DNA of 64,000 bases from Sphingomonas sp. YR710 (GCF_900101455.1 NZ_FMZJ01000002.1:372001-436000); one strand, 5' to 3'; counted from the stretch's first letter, positions 44,305 to 53,930 are shown. Notes: generated by a model not told the origin, from the letters alone. Numbers and translations are program-made.

Positions 44305-45700
44305 GATCCAGCAAGCAGCAATCGCACTGGTCTGCGCCTGTCTGTGTGCGTTGCAGATCTACGTCTTTCGTTGGGGCGTGATCACGCCGGATACGGTCGT
44401 GCAATATGGTCAGGCGCTGGCGGGCGTTTATGATGACTGGCACCCGCCCGTAACCGCGTGGCTCTGGCGGCAATTGCTGATCTTCCACCGGGGGAGTGCG
44501 CCATTCCTGATCCTGGACTCGCTACTCTATTGGGGGGGCTTCGCGGCCATCGCGGAACAGCTGCGGCGACGGCGCAGTTTGACGGCGGCGTGGCTCGTCA
44601 TCCTGCTGGCGGCACTCCCGATCGGATTTGGACAGATCGGCGCGATCCTCAAGGATTCGCTGATGGCGGCACTGCTTGTGGCCGCCGCGGCGCTCATCCT
44701 GTGGCGGGAACACACGGGTGGCCGCGTCCGGCTCTTGTTGGCGATCACAGCGCTGCCCCTGATCGTGATCGCCAGCGCCACCCGTTTCAACGCCGCGTTC
44801 GCGGCCGCACCCTTGCTGTTGCTGCTCGTGCCGCGATCCTGGCTTCGATCGTCGCCGCGCGTCGGGCTGGCGCTGGGCGGCGCGGCGCTGCTGCTGGCCA
44901 CGACCGGCTGGCTGATCAACGGCGTCGCGCTCAAGCCGCATCGCTCATCGCCGATCTTCTCGCTGGTCAACTTCGATCTCGCGGGCATCGTCGCGTATGG
45001 CGGCGGGAACGCGTATCCGTCGCTGTCCGCGGCCGATGCCGCGCGCTTCACCGCCCATTGTTATGAGCCGCGCCAATTTGGCGCCCGCGATAATGCCGGC
45101 TGCGCCCGGCCAGAGGATTCGCTGGCGGAGTATGCGAACAGGCATCATGTCGGCGCGATCGGCATCTGGCTTGATGCGGTCATACACGCGCCCTTGCCCT
45201 ATATCTTGCATCGGTTGGGCCATCTGAACTGGAACTGGCGCCTCCTGGTTACCGAGATCCCGAATGATGCGGTCTTCGTGATGAGCCAGCCGAACGATCT
45301 GGGGTTGCACTTCACGAAGACACGTCTTGCCGTGGCATTCGGCATCGCCGGCAAGGCGATGGCCTGGTCCCCGCTCGGCCGGCCGGCCAGCTGGCTGTGC
45401 ATCGCGATCGGCTTGCTCATCGTCGCGCCGAATTTGCCGAGTCGGAATTACATCAACGCCATCGCCGCTTCGGCATTGCTGTATGGCTGCGCCTATGCCG
45501 CCGTCAGCGTCGCGCCCGATCTGCGCTATAATTTCTGGACGATGCTCGCGGTGATGATCGGGCTGGCGGTGGCGCTCGGCGATGGGCGCCGTGCGCTGGC
45601 CGTGATCGGGCGACGGCGGTTGATATATGCAATTGCGCCGTTGATCGCCGTCAGCGCGCTCGAGATGGGGGCATTGGTCGCCGGGCAGTTCGCGAGCTGA
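44291..45700 (+). CDS. Polytopic membrane protein, GT-C glycosyltransferase-like
   Basis: A 469-aa protein with about ten hydrophobic segments. An early luminal loop reads GVITPDTVVQYGQALAGVYDDWHPPVTAW, resembling the Asp-containing first loop of GT-C (PMT/ArnT-like) lipid-linked sugar transferases. The rest lacks motifs I can name. The start overlaps the GH18-NodB-GT2 gene by 14 nt, indicating a joint role in polysaccharide or cell-surface glycosylation. Confidence 0.7.
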   Translation: MPKPEIQQAAIALVCACLCALQIYVFRWGVITPDTVVQYGQALAGVYDDWHPPVTAWLWRQLLIFHRGSAPFLILDSLLYWGGFAAIAEQLRRRRSLTAAWLVILLAALPIGFGQIGAILKDSLMAALLVAAAALILWREHTGGRVRLLLAITALPLIVIASATRFNAAFAAAPLLLLLVPRSWLRSSPRVGLALGGAALLLATTGWLINGVALKPHRSSPIFSLVNFDLAGIVAYGGGNAYPSLSAADAARFTAHCYEPRQFGARDNAGCARPEDSLAEYANRHHVGAIGIWLDAVIHAPLPYILHRLGHLNWNWRLLVTEIPNDAVFVMSQPNDLGLHFTKTRLAVAFGIAGKAMAWSPLGRPASWLCIAIGLLIVAPNLPSRNYINAIAASALLYGCAYAAVSVAPDLRYNFWTMLAVMIGLAVALGDGRRALAVIGRRRLIYAIAPLIAVSALEMGALVAGQFAS

Positions 45701-45718
45701 GGCGGCGCAGCTTTTCCG

Positions 45719-45747
45719 CTGTCATCATAATGTAACATAAACGTCAC
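45719..45747 (+). promoter_or_regulatory. Pho box upstream of pstS
   Basis: Three 7-bp direct repeats at exact 11-bp period: CTGTCAT (45719), ATGTAAC (45730), ACGTCAC (45741), separated by AT-rich 4-mers CATA and ATAA. This matches the PhoB binding-site consensus. It lies 65 bp before the pstS ATG, so pstS and the following porin should be induced by phosphate starvation. Confidence 0.85.
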
Positions 45748-45811
45748 CGATCTGGCATCAGTGGCGACTAGCTGCCCCTCAAGCACCACATGCAAAGGGG
45801 GAATCACTTCC

Positions 45812-46849
45812 ATGAAAACCAGAACGCTCATCCTCGCGGGCCTCGCGCTCGGCGGAGCCATGCTGCCGATGCAGGCGATGGCCCGCACCCAGATTCGCGC
45901 CGTCGGCTCATCGACCGTCTATCCATTCGCGACCGCAGTTGCCGAGCGTTTTGCCCGTGCCAACCCGAAGTTCGGTGCGCCGATCATCGAATCGACCGGC
46001 ACTGGCGGCGGCATGAAGCTGTTCTGTGCTGGTGTCGGCGAAGCCTTTCCCGACATTGAAAACGCCTCGCGCCGCATGAAGGCTTCGGAAGCCAAGGCGT
46101 GCGCCGCCAATGGCGTGACCAGCGTCACCGAAGTCCAGGTCGGCCTCGACGGCATTGCGGTCGCCACTGCCAAATCGTCGCCGCTTTCGGGCCTGACGAC
46201 CGACGACATCTACAAGGCGCTCGCCAAGACGCCTTATGGCAAGCCTAACAAGGCGGTCACCTGGAAGGACGTCAACGCCAAGCTCCCGGCGCTCAAGATC
46301 CAGGTCTATGGTCCGCCGCCGACGAGCGGCACGCGCGATGCATTCGGCGAACTGATCATGACCGATGCCTGCCAGAAGAACGCCGCGATGGCCGCGCTCA
46401 AGAAGAGCGACGAGAACAAGTTCAAGGCGATCTGCACCGCTGTGCGCGAAGATGGTGGGTATATCGAAGCCGGCGAGAACGACAATCTGATCGTCTCGAA
46501 GCTCGAAGCCAATCCCGGCACGGTCGGCCTGTTCGGCTATTCGTACCTCGAAGAGAATGCCGCGAAGATCAAGGGCATCGCGATCAACGGCGTCGTCCCG
46601 ACCTATGACAGCATCGCCAGCTTCAAATATCCGGGCGCCCGCCCGCTCTACGTCTATATCAAGAATGCGCATGTCCGTGCGATCCCTGCGATCCGCCCGT
46701 TCATTGCCGAATTCGCGAAGGAATCGACCTGGGGCAAGGAAGGCTATCTGGTCCGTCGCGGCCTGATCTCCGCGCCGGACGCGGTGCGCGCAAAGGCGGC
46801 TGCCAATGCCGCGGCGCTCACGCCGCTCGACTTCTCGACCCTGAAATAA
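45812..46849 (+). CDS. pstS: Periplasmic phosphate-binding protein PstS
   Basis: A 345-aa solute-binding protein. Signal peptide MKTRTLILAGLALGGAMLPMQAMA, then RAVGSSTVYPFATAVAE, the phosphate-contact motif STGTGGGMKLFC and PPPTSGTRDAFGEL. It fits the high-affinity phosphate-binding protein family found with OprO/P porins. ATG 45812 has AAAGGGGG upstream. No pstCAB genes follow, so the ABC transporter is elsewhere. Pho-box controlled. Confidence 0.93.
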   Translation: MKTRTLILAGLALGGAMLPMQAMARTQIRAVGSSTVYPFATAVAERFARANPKFGAPIIESTGTGGGMKLFCAGVGEAFPDIENASRRMKASEAKACAANGVTSVTEVQVGLDGIAVATAKSSPLSGLTTDDIYKALAKTPYGKPNKAVTWKDVNAKLPALKIQVYGPPPTSGTRDAFGELIMTDACQKNAAMAALKKSDENKFKAICTAVREDGGYIEAGENDNLIVSKLEANPGTVGLFGYSYLEENAAKIKGIAINGVVPTYDSIASFKYPGARPLYVYIKNAHVRAIPAIRPFIAEFAKESTWGKEGYLVRRGLISAPDAVRAKAAANAAALTPLDFSTLK

Positions 46850-46858
46850 GGCATTCCG

Positions 46859-46889
46859 CCGGAGCGATCGCTTCGATCGCTCCGGTTTT
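46859..46889 (+). terminator. Hairpin between pstS and the porin gene (partial terminator/attenuator)
   Basis: A perfect 12-bp stem (46859-46870 with 46874-46885, loop CTT) followed by TTTTCC. The short T-run suggests partial readthrough, which would set a higher pstS than porin level from the shared Pho promoter. Confidence 0.65.
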
Positions 46890-46916
46890 CCGATCACAAT
46901 CCCAAGGGGGGACCAT

Positions 46917-48440
46917 ATGACGATATCGAAATTCACGGCCGGCCTGCTTGCCGCCAGCAGCCTTGCGCTGGTTGCCGCTCCGGCCCTCGCCCAGGATCAG
47001 GCCGCACCGGCCGAAGCCGCGCCGACCGCCGAGGAAACTGCCGCACAGACGGCATTCCTCGCCGCGCAGGTCGAATCGCTCCAGGCGCAGATCGAAGCGC
47101 TCAAGAAGCAGATGACCAATGTCGCCCCCTCGTGGAAGGGCGCTCCGCAATGGGCCGACAGCTCGGGCTGGAGCTTCAAGCCCAAGGGCGTGATCCAGTT
47201 CGACGCCGGTTATGTCAGCATCCCCGGCAAGCTCTCGGGCGTAGGCCTGCAGTCGGTTGGTACCAGCGTTGCCGGTTCGGGTGCGATCAACACCAACAAT
47301 CTCGGCTGGAACATGCGGGCTCGCCGCCTGATTTTCGGTGCGGAAGGTTCGATTCCCGGTGGCTTCGGCTACAAATTCGAACTGCAGGTGGCGCAGGGCA
47401 CGGTCGACTATGAGGATCTGGTGCTGACCTATCAGAAGCCGGGTAGCCCGTTCCTGACGACGATCGGCTATCAATATCCGCTGTCGAGCCTCGAACTGCT
47501 CACCAGCAACCGCTTCACCAGCTTCATGGAACGCGCGACGATGAACGACGCGTTCGGCTATGGCCGCCGTCTCGGTGGCTCGGTTGCCTATCTCGATCCG
47601 GCCGGCCGTTATACGCTGACCGCCGGTGTCTATGGCGGCAACGAGATCGTCGACAGCACCAATTTCAACCGCAACGCATGGCAGGCCTCGGTCCGCGGCA
47701 CCTACTCGCCGATGATCGGCGATATTCAGGCGCATCTCGGCCTGACCTTCCAGCACCGTGTTGCGGCGAGCGACACACGCGCCGTCCGTTATCGCGCGCG
47801 GCCGTTCTCGCAGACGACCGATCAGCGCTTCATCGACACCGGCCGCATTGCCGCCAAGGGCGATGACGTCCTCGGTGTCGAAGTCGCCGGCATCTACAAG
47901 TCGCTGCACGTCGCCTCCGAAGTCCAGAAGCTCTGGGTGCGTGGCATCAGCACGAACGCCTTCGGTCCGAATAACGGTCCGGCGGCGGCGGCCGGCACGG
48001 CGGGTTCGGCGATCTTCCCGCAGGACGATCCCGATTTTCTGTCGGCCTATATCGAAGCCGGCTATTTCCTGACGGGCGAGACGCGCGGCTATAAGGGCGG
48101 CAAGTGGGATCGCACGAAGGTGCTCAATCCGATCGACAAGGGCGGCTGGGGCGCCTGGCAGATCAACGGTCGCGTCGATTATACCGATCTCGGCGATCGG
48201 GTTGCTCCGGGTGCGATCGCTTCGGGGACGACCTATGTGAACGGCGGCAAGATGACCGGATATCAGGCCAGCCTGATCTGGCTGCCGATCGATTATATCA
48301 AGTTCATGCTGCAATATTCGCATGCGCATGTCGAAGGCGGCATCGGCGCGGTCGCGCCGTTCACCACCTCGACGACAGCTTTCTTCGATCGGCCATATAA
48401 TGTCGATCAGGCTGGCCTGCGGGCGCAGCTCGACTTCTGA
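46917..48440 (+). CDS. Phosphate-selective porin of the OprO/OprP family
   Basis: A 507-aa outer-membrane protein. Signal peptide ends at ALAQ (residue 26 region). A short coiled coil (ETAAQTAFLAAQVESLQ...) follows, then a barrel with alternating strands ending AGLRAQLDF with terminal Phe. Segments GVIQFDAGYVS, RARRLIFGAEG and GFGYKFELQVAQ match the phosphate-porin family. Start has AAGGGGGGACC upstream. Directly after pstS, so it is probably phosphate regulated. Confidence 0.9.
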   Translation: MTISKFTAGLLAASSLALVAAPALAQDQAAPAEAAPTAEETAAQTAFLAAQVESLQAQIEALKKQMTNVAPSWKGAPQWADSSGWSFKPKGVIQFDAGYVSIPGKLSGVGLQSVGTSVAGSGAINTNNLGWNMRARRLIFGAEGSIPGGFGYKFELQVAQGTVDYEDLVLTYQKPGSPFLTTIGYQYPLSSLELLTSNRFTSFMERATMNDAFGYGRRLGGSVAYLDPAGRYTLTAGVYGGNEIVDSTNFNRNAWQASVRGTYSPMIGDIQAHLGLTFQHRVAASDTRAVRYRARPFSQTTDQRFIDTGRIAAKGDDVLGVEVAGIYKSLHVASEVQKLWVRGISTNAFGPNNGPAAAAGTAGSAIFPQDDPDFLSAYIEAGYFLTGETRGYKGGKWDRTKVLNPIDKGGWGAWQINGRVDYTDLGDRVAPGAIASGTTYVNGGKMTGYQASLIWLPIDYIKFMLQYSHAHVEGGIGAVAPFTTSTTAFFDRPYNVDQAGLRAQLDF

Positions 48441-48502
48441 TAACAGTCCCCTCGCCAAGGCTGCCGGGCATCCCCTTAGGTCCGGCAGCGTGCGATACCT
48501 CT

Positions 48503-48532
48503 GGCCGGTGGCATTGCCACCGGCCTTTTTTT
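48503..48532 (+). terminator. Rho-independent terminator after the porin gene
   Basis: A 10-bp stem GGCCGGTGGC/GCCACCGGCC (48503-48512 with 48516-48525, loop ATT) followed by seven T. It lies 63 bp past the porin stop. Confidence 0.92.
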
Positions 48533-48589
48533 GATCACTCGCCGGCGGCTCTGAGTTGACTTGCCCGCGCGCAGGCCTTCAATCGCCCT

Positions 48590-49591
48590 ATGCGCTTTTT
48601 TTCCGACAACGCCGCCCCGGTCTGCCCCGAGGTTTTCGCCGCGCTGGCCGCGGCCAATCATGTCGATACGGCCTATGACGGCGATGCGATCAGCAAGAGC
48701 CTCGACGGCGTCTTTTCCGATCTGTTTGAAACGCCTGTCGCGGCCTTGTGGGTATCGAGCGGCACCGCGGCCAATGCGCTGGCGCTGGCCGCTCTGGTCC
48801 AACCCTATCAGGCTGTGATCTGCCATGCCGACGCGCATATCCAGGGCGACGAATGTGGCGCCCCCGAATTCTATACCGGCGGCGCCAAGCTGATGCTGGT
48901 CGAGGGACCGGGCGCCAAGATCGCTCCCGATCGGGTGGCGGGGCTGCTCGGATCGGTACGCGCGGATGTCCATCAGGCGCAGCCGGCGGCGATCTCGATT
49001 ACCAACGCCACCGAATATGGCTGTGTCTATACGCCCGACCAGGTGGCGGCGCTGGGAGATCTGGCACGGGCGCGCGAGCTCGGATTCCATATGGATGGCG
49101 CGCGCTTCGCCAATGCGGTGGCGACGCTCGGATGCTCGCCTGCCGATCTCACCTGGCGGGCCGGCGTCGACGTGCTGAGCTTCGGCTTCGTCAAGAATGG
49201 CGGATTGTCGGCCGAAGCGCTCATCTTCTTCCGCCCCGAACTGGCGGCGGCAACCCGTTATCGCCGCAAACGCGCGGGCCATCTGCTGTCAAAGGGGCGG
49301 TACAGTGCGGCGCAGCTGATCGCGATGCTGAAGGATGACCTCTGGCTGCGCAATGCGCGGGCGGCCAATGCGGCGGCGGGCCGGATCGCATCGGCCGCAC
49401 CCGATCGGCTGATTGAACCCGTGGAAGCGAACGAGATCTTCATTCGGCTGTCGCCGGCCGAAGCGGCATCGCTGCGCGCGCAGGGCTTCGATTTCTACGA
49501 CTGGGGCGAGGGCGGCGCGCGGTTCGTCACGAGCTGGAGTCAGCCGGAACCGGAGGTGGCTGCGCTCGCTGCCGCGCTCGCCACGTTATGA
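48590..49591 (+). CDS. Low-specificity threonine aldolase-type PLP lyase
   Basis: A 333-aa fold-type I PLP enzyme cleaving beta-hydroxy amino acids (threonine to glycine and acetaldehyde). Motifs: FFSDNAAPVCPEV, VSSGTAANALAL, HMDGARFANA and the PLP lysine in FGFVKNGGLSAEA. This Lys context is typical of the longer proteobacterial group. The stop overlaps the EamA start (ATGA). Confidence 0.9.
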   Translation: MRFFSDNAAPVCPEVFAALAAANHVDTAYDGDAISKSLDGVFSDLFETPVAALWVSSGTAANALALAALVQPYQAVICHADAHIQGDECGAPEFYTGGAKLMLVEGPGAKIAPDRVAGLLGSVRADVHQAQPAAISITNATEYGCVYTPDQVAALGDLARARELGFHMDGARFANAVATLGCSPADLTWRAGVDVLSFGFVKNGGLSAEALIFFRPELAAATRYRRKRAGHLLSKGRYSAAQLIAMLKDDLWLRNARAANAAAGRIASAAPDRLIEPVEANEIFIRLSPAEAASLRAQGFDFYDWGEGGARFVTSWSQPEPEVAALAAALATL

Positions 49592-50502
49592 CGCGCCCGC
49601 CATCGGGCGTGCTGCCCGGGCGGGTGATGCTGGCCTTCATCATCGTGACGTTGATCTGGGGATCGACCTGGCTGGTGATCCGCGGCCAGCTTGGGACCGT
49701 CGATCCCGCCTGGTCGATCTGCTACCGCTTCCTGATCGCTGCGGCGGCGATGTTCGTCTATGGCGCGTTCGCCCGGTCGCCGATGCGGCTGGACCGGGCG
49801 GGGATCCGTCTCGTCTCGCTGATCGCACTGACGCAATTCTTCCTGAATTATACGCTCGTCTATCACGCCGAAGCGCGAGTGACATCGGGTGTGGTCGCGA
49901 TGATCTTCGCCTTGCTGATCGTTCCGAACGCGCTGCTGGCCCGGTTTTTCCTCGGCATGCCGATCTCGGGGCGTTTCGCGCTCGGTTCGATCGTTTCGCT
50001 GGTCGGATTGGGGTTTCTGTTCGGCCATGAGGTCGTGCATGCGGCCAGCGGTGGCGGGCCGGTCGCGCTGGGTATCGGGATGGCGCTGGTTAGTGTGCTG
50101 GCCTGCGGTTGCGCGAATGTGCTGCAGGCGAGCCGGCTCGGGCGGACGCTGTCGCCGGTGCCGGTAATGGCCTGGTCGATGCTGATCGGATCGGCGATGA
50201 ACGCGCTGTTCGGGTTCGTCGCGGCCGGCGCACCGACGATCGATCTCGATCCGTCCTATCTGGCTGGGATCGTCTATCTCGGGCTGTTTGGCTCCGCTGT
50301 GACCTTCCCGCTTTATTACCTTGTGATCCGCGAGATGGGGCCGGCGCGCGCCGCTTATTCGAGCGTGCTGACGCCGGTGATCGCGATGGGCCTGTCGACT
50401 CTGTTCGAAGGCTATCGCTGGTCGCTGGCGGCGGCGTTCGGCGCGTTGCTGGTGTTGATCGGATTGCTGGTGGCGCTCAGCGCACGCAAGCCCGCCGCAT
50501 AA
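49588..50502 (+). CDS. EamA/DMT-family exporter
   Basis: A 304-aa transporter with ten membrane helices in two EamA repeats. First repeat starts FIIVTLIWGSTWLVIRGQLG; the second includes GLFGSAVTFPLYYLVIREMGPARAAYSSVLTPV. Family members export amino acids and metabolites; coupling to a threonine aldolase hints at amino-acid-related efflux (inference). Its 3' end overlaps the convergent epimerase by 91 nt. Confidence 0.9.
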   Translation: MTRPPSGVLPGRVMLAFIIVTLIWGSTWLVIRGQLGTVDPAWSICYRFLIAAAAMFVYGAFARSPMRLDRAGIRLVSLIALTQFFLNYTLVYHAEARVTSGVVAMIFALLIVPNALLARFFLGMPISGRFALGSIVSLVGLGFLFGHEVVHAASGGGPVALGIGMALVSVLACGCANVLQASRLGRTLSPVPVMAWSMLIGSAMNALFGFVAAGAPTIDLDPSYLAGIVYLGLFGSAVTFPLYYLVIREMGPARAAYSSVLTPVIAMGLSTLFEGYRWSLAAAFGALLVLIGLLVALSARKPAA

Positions 50503-51251
50503 TCCGGATAGAGCGGCGCCCAGCCGAGCAGCCGCTTGGCCTTGCCGTTCGCGACCCGGCGGTTCTCCGTATAAAAGCCGCGCGCCATCGGCGACAGGCC
50601 GGCTTCGTCGATCGTCTGCAAGGGCGGCCAGGCCACGCCCAGCAGGTCGCAAGCCTGTTCGATGACATCATTCTGGTGGCACGGCCGATCGTCGGCTAAG
50701 TTGTAGATGCCCGGCGGCCCGCGATCGATGCTGGCCAGCAGTCCGCCTACGATATCGTCGACATGGACGCGGCTGAAAACCTGTTTCGGCACGTCGAGCC
50801 GGTGCGCCTTGCCGCTCGCCACCCGATCGAGTGCCGATCGGCCGGCGCCATAGATGCCCGGCAGTCGAAACACGCGCACAGCCGGGTGTAATATTTGCCA
50901 GGCGGAATCGGCGGCGGCGCGCGCGTTGCGGCGGCCCGTGCCGATCGGCGTGGCTTCGTCGATCCAGGCGCCGCCGCTATCGCCATAGACCCCGGTTGAG
51001 GACAGATAGCCGATCCAGCGTGCCGGGGCCGCGCTCAATTGCGCGGCATATCGCGCGAGCACCGGATCGTTCGCGCCATCGGGCGGGACCGACGACAGGA
51101 TATGGCTCGCGGAAGCGATGGCGGCTGTCACGGCGTCGCGATCATCGAGCATCGATCGCCCGATCGTTTCGATCCGCCAGTTTTGGCCGGCAATCGCCTC
51201 CGCGAGGCGCGATGCCGTGTAGCCGGGGCCGAAGATCAGGAGCGAGGACAT
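50412..51251 (-). CDS. NAD(P)-dependent epimerase/dehydratase-like SDR
   Basis: A 279-aa atypical SDR. N-terminal nucleotide site LLIFGPGYTASRL, LSSTGVYGDSGG around the catalytic Ser/Thr region, RLPGIYGAGRSAL, VHVDDIVGGLLAS and YNLADDRP. These are typical of YeeZ-like sugar epimerases. The C-terminal 25 residues (SATSNPINTSN...) are translated from antisense of EamA and are probably a recent extension after loss of a stop. Confidence 0.85.
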   Translation of the reverse strand: MSSLLIFGPGYTASRLAEAIAGQNWRIETIGRSMLDDRDAVTAAIASASHILSSVPPDGANDPVLARYAAQLSAAPARWIGYLSSTGVYGDSGGAWIDEATPIGTGRRNARAAADSAWQILHPAVRVFRLPGIYGAGRSALDRVASGKAHRLDVPKQVFSRVHVDDIVGGLLASIDRGPPGIYNLADDRPCHQNDVIEQACDLLGVAWPPLQTIDEAGLSPMARGFYTENRRVANGKAKRLLGWAPLYPDYAAGLRALSATSNPINTSNAPNAAASDQR

Positions 51252-51321
51252 GGGTTTAGTCTATCGGCGTACGGGCTTGCCGGCCATTGTTTCCTGTGTT
51301 CGGCCGGCGTAGATCGCTAAG

Positions 51322-53916
51322 ATGCTCGATATCAAGGTGGCTGCGGCCAATCCCCCTGTCATTCGCCGCGAAGACTATCGCGAGCCCGATTGGCTCGTGC
51401 CCGACGTCCGGCTGGCGTTCATACTCGATCCGGCAAAGACGCGCGTCAGCGCGCGTCTTTCCGTCACCCGAAACGGCACGCATGCGCGACCGATCCGGCT
51501 GAATGGCGACGGGCTCGCGCCGGGCGCGGTGCGAGTCGACGGGGCGCCGGACGCGGGCTGGCATATGGACGGTGCGGATCTGATCATCGATCTGGCGGGC
51601 GACACGCATGTGATCGAGACCGAGGTCGAAATCGCGCCCGAAGCCAATTCGCAACTGATGGGCCTTTATGCGTCGGGCGGCATGCTGTGCACCCAGTGCG
51701 AGCCCGAAGGCTTTCGTCGGATCACCTTCTTCCCCGATCGGCCCGATGTGCTGAGCCGCTATTCGGTGCGGATGGAGGCGGACAAGGCCCGCTTTCCGGT
51801 GCTGCTGTCGAACGGTGATCTGGTGGAGAGCGGCGATCTGGGCGAAGGCCGGCACTTCGCCGAATGGGCCGATCCGTTCCTCAAGCCCACCTATCTGTTC
51901 GCCTTGGTCGCCGCCGATCTCGCGGCCAATGTCGACAGCTTCACGACGATGAGCGGCCGCTCGGTCAAGCTCGCCATCTGGGTGGCGCCGGCCGATCTGC
52001 CGAAGACCGATCATGCGATGGCGGCGCTCAAGGCGTCGATGGCGTGGGACGAGCATGTTTATGGCCGCGAATATGATCTGGGCGAGTTCAACATCGTCGC
52101 GGTCGCCGATTTCAATTTCGGCGCGATGGAGAATAAGAGCCTCAACATCTTCAATTCGCGCTATATTCTCGCCGATCCCGATACCGCCACCGATGCCGAT
52201 TTCGATGCCGTGGCCGGTGTCGTCGCGCACGAATATTTTCACAACTGGTCGGGCAATCGGGTCACCTGTCGCGACTGGTTCCAGCTATCGCTGAAGGAAG
52301 GTTTCACCGTCTTTCGCGATCAATGCTTCTCGGCCGATCAGGGATCGCCGGCGGTCAAGCGGATCGAGGATGTCCGCGGGCTCAGGGCAGCGCAATTCCC
52401 CGAGGATGCCGGGCCGCTCGCGCATCCGATCCGGCCCGAAAGCTATATCGAGATCTCGAATTTCTATACGGCGACGGTTTACAACAAGGGCGCCGAGGTC
52501 ATCCGGATGCTCCACACCCTGCTGGGCGCGCAGCGGTTCAGGGCGGGATCGGATCTCTATTTCGCCCGCCATGACGGGACGGCGGCGACGTGCGAGGATT
52601 TCGTCCGCGCGATGGAGGAGGCGACCGGCGAGGATCTCTCGCAATTCCGCCTCTGGTATCGCCAGTCGGGGACGCCGCGGGTCAAGGCCAGCCTGCGCCA
52701 CGATCCGGCCAGCGAACGCGCCCATCTCACGCTCGAACAGACCATACCGCCGACGCCGGGCCAGCCCGACAAGCAACCGATGCCGATCCCCTTGCGCATT
52801 GCCCTGTTCGGGGAGCGCAGTGGCGGGATGTTCGGTGAGGAGCAGCTTGTATTGCTCGGCGAAAATCATCGCGAAGTGGTGTTCGACGGCATTAGCGAAC
52901 GTCCGATCCTTTCGATCAACCGCGGTTTTTCGGCGCCGGTCACGGTCGATTCGGATCGTTCGGCCGCCGATCTCGCCTTCCTGTCGGCACATGACGACGA
53001 TCCTTTTGCGCGCTATGAGGCGATGCAGCAGCTGATGGTCGATACGATGGTCGCTGCGATATCGACCGGGAAGGCCGATCATCGCCCCGTGATCGATGCG
53101 ATCCGGCGCACGCTCACCGATCCGGCGCTCGACGCGGCGTTCATCGGCGAAGCGGTCTTGCTGCCGTCCGAGGCATTTGTCGGCGATCAGATGCTGGTGG
53201 TCGATCCGCAGGCGATCCACGATGCGCGCGAGGCGTTGCGCCACGATATCGGCGTCGGGATGGAGCAGGCATGGCGCGATGCCTATGATCGTTGCCGCGC
53301 CAACCGGTTCGAGCATACGCCCCAGGCCAAGGGCAGCCGGCGCCTGCGCACGATCGCCTTGGGCTATCTGATCGCGAGCGGGGCCAGTGATGGCGCGAGC
53401 CTGGCCAAGGCCCAGTTCGACGATGCCGACAACATGACCGATCGGCAGGGCGCCCTGGGACTGCTCACGAACATTGCGGTACCGGAGACCGATGCCGCGC
53501 TGGCGGTGTTCTACAACCGATATCGCGACAATGGGCTGGTGCTCGATAAATGGTTCACTGCGCAGGCGCTGTCGGCGCGGGCGGATACGATGGATCGGGT
53601 CGAGGAACTCGCCCGCCATCCCGATTTCACCCTGACCAATCCGAACCGGCTACGCTCGCTGGTCGGTGCACTGTCGGCGAACCAGTTCATCTTCCACGAC
53701 CGCTCAGGCCGTGGCTATCGCTTCCTCGCCGATATGGTGATGCAGATCGACGCGCTCAATCCGCAGACGGCGGCCAAGCTCGTGCCGCCGTTGGGCCGCT
53801 GGCGCCGGTTCGGCGAGGATCGGGCGACCTTGATGCGGACCGAACTCGAACGGATATTGGCGCGCCCGAACCTGTCGAAGGATGTGTTCGAACAGGTTTC
53901 GAAGAGCCTGGGGTGA
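51322..53916 (+). CDS. pepN: Aminopeptidase N (M1 family)
   Basis: An 864-aa cytosolic zinc aminopeptidase. Substrate motif GAMENKSLNIFN, zinc site HEYFHNW (His303, Glu304, His307) with downstream Glu in LKEGFTVFRDQ. Length and C-terminal helical part match E. coli PepN (870 aa). Monocistronic; ATG 51322 gives MLDIKVAAANPPVIRREDY. Confidence 0.96.
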   Translation: MLDIKVAAANPPVIRREDYREPDWLVPDVRLAFILDPAKTRVSARLSVTRNGTHARPIRLNGDGLAPGAVRVDGAPDAGWHMDGADLIIDLAGDTHVIETEVEIAPEANSQLMGLYASGGMLCTQCEPEGFRRITFFPDRPDVLSRYSVRMEADKARFPVLLSNGDLVESGDLGEGRHFAEWADPFLKPTYLFALVAADLAANVDSFTTMSGRSVKLAIWVAPADLPKTDHAMAALKASMAWDEHVYGREYDLGEFNIVAVADFNFGAMENKSLNIFNSRYILADPDTATDADFDAVAGVVAHEYFHNWSGNRVTCRDWFQLSLKEGFTVFRDQCFSADQGSPAVKRIEDVRGLRAAQFPEDAGPLAHPIRPESYIEISNFYTATVYNKGAEVIRMLHTLLGAQRFRAGSDLYFARHDGTAATCEDFVRAMEEATGEDLSQFRLWYRQSGTPRVKASLRHDPASERAHLTLEQTIPPTPGQPDKQPMPIPLRIALFGERSGGMFGEEQLVLLGENHREVVFDGISERPILSINRGFSAPVTVDSDRSAADLAFLSAHDDDPFARYEAMQQLMVDTMVAAISTGKADHRPVIDAIRRTLTDPALDAAFIGEAVLLPSEAFVGDQMLVVDPQAIHDAREALRHDIGVGMEQAWRDAYDRCRANRFEHTPQAKGSRRLRTIALGYLIASGASDGASLAKAQFDDADNMTDRQGALGLLTNIAVPETDAALAVFYNRYRDNGLVLDKWFTAQALSARADTMDRVEELARHPDFTLTNPNRLRSLVGALSANQFIFHDRSGRGYRFLADMVMQIDALNPQTAAKLVPPLGRWRRFGEDRATLMRTELERILARPNLSKDVFEQVSKSLG

Positions 53917-53930
53917 TAGAAGAGCTCAAG

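Noticed and set aside
46818-48458. 546-aa minus-strand ORF opposite the porin
   Set aside because: Antisense to a well-supported porin with signal peptide and Pho regulation.
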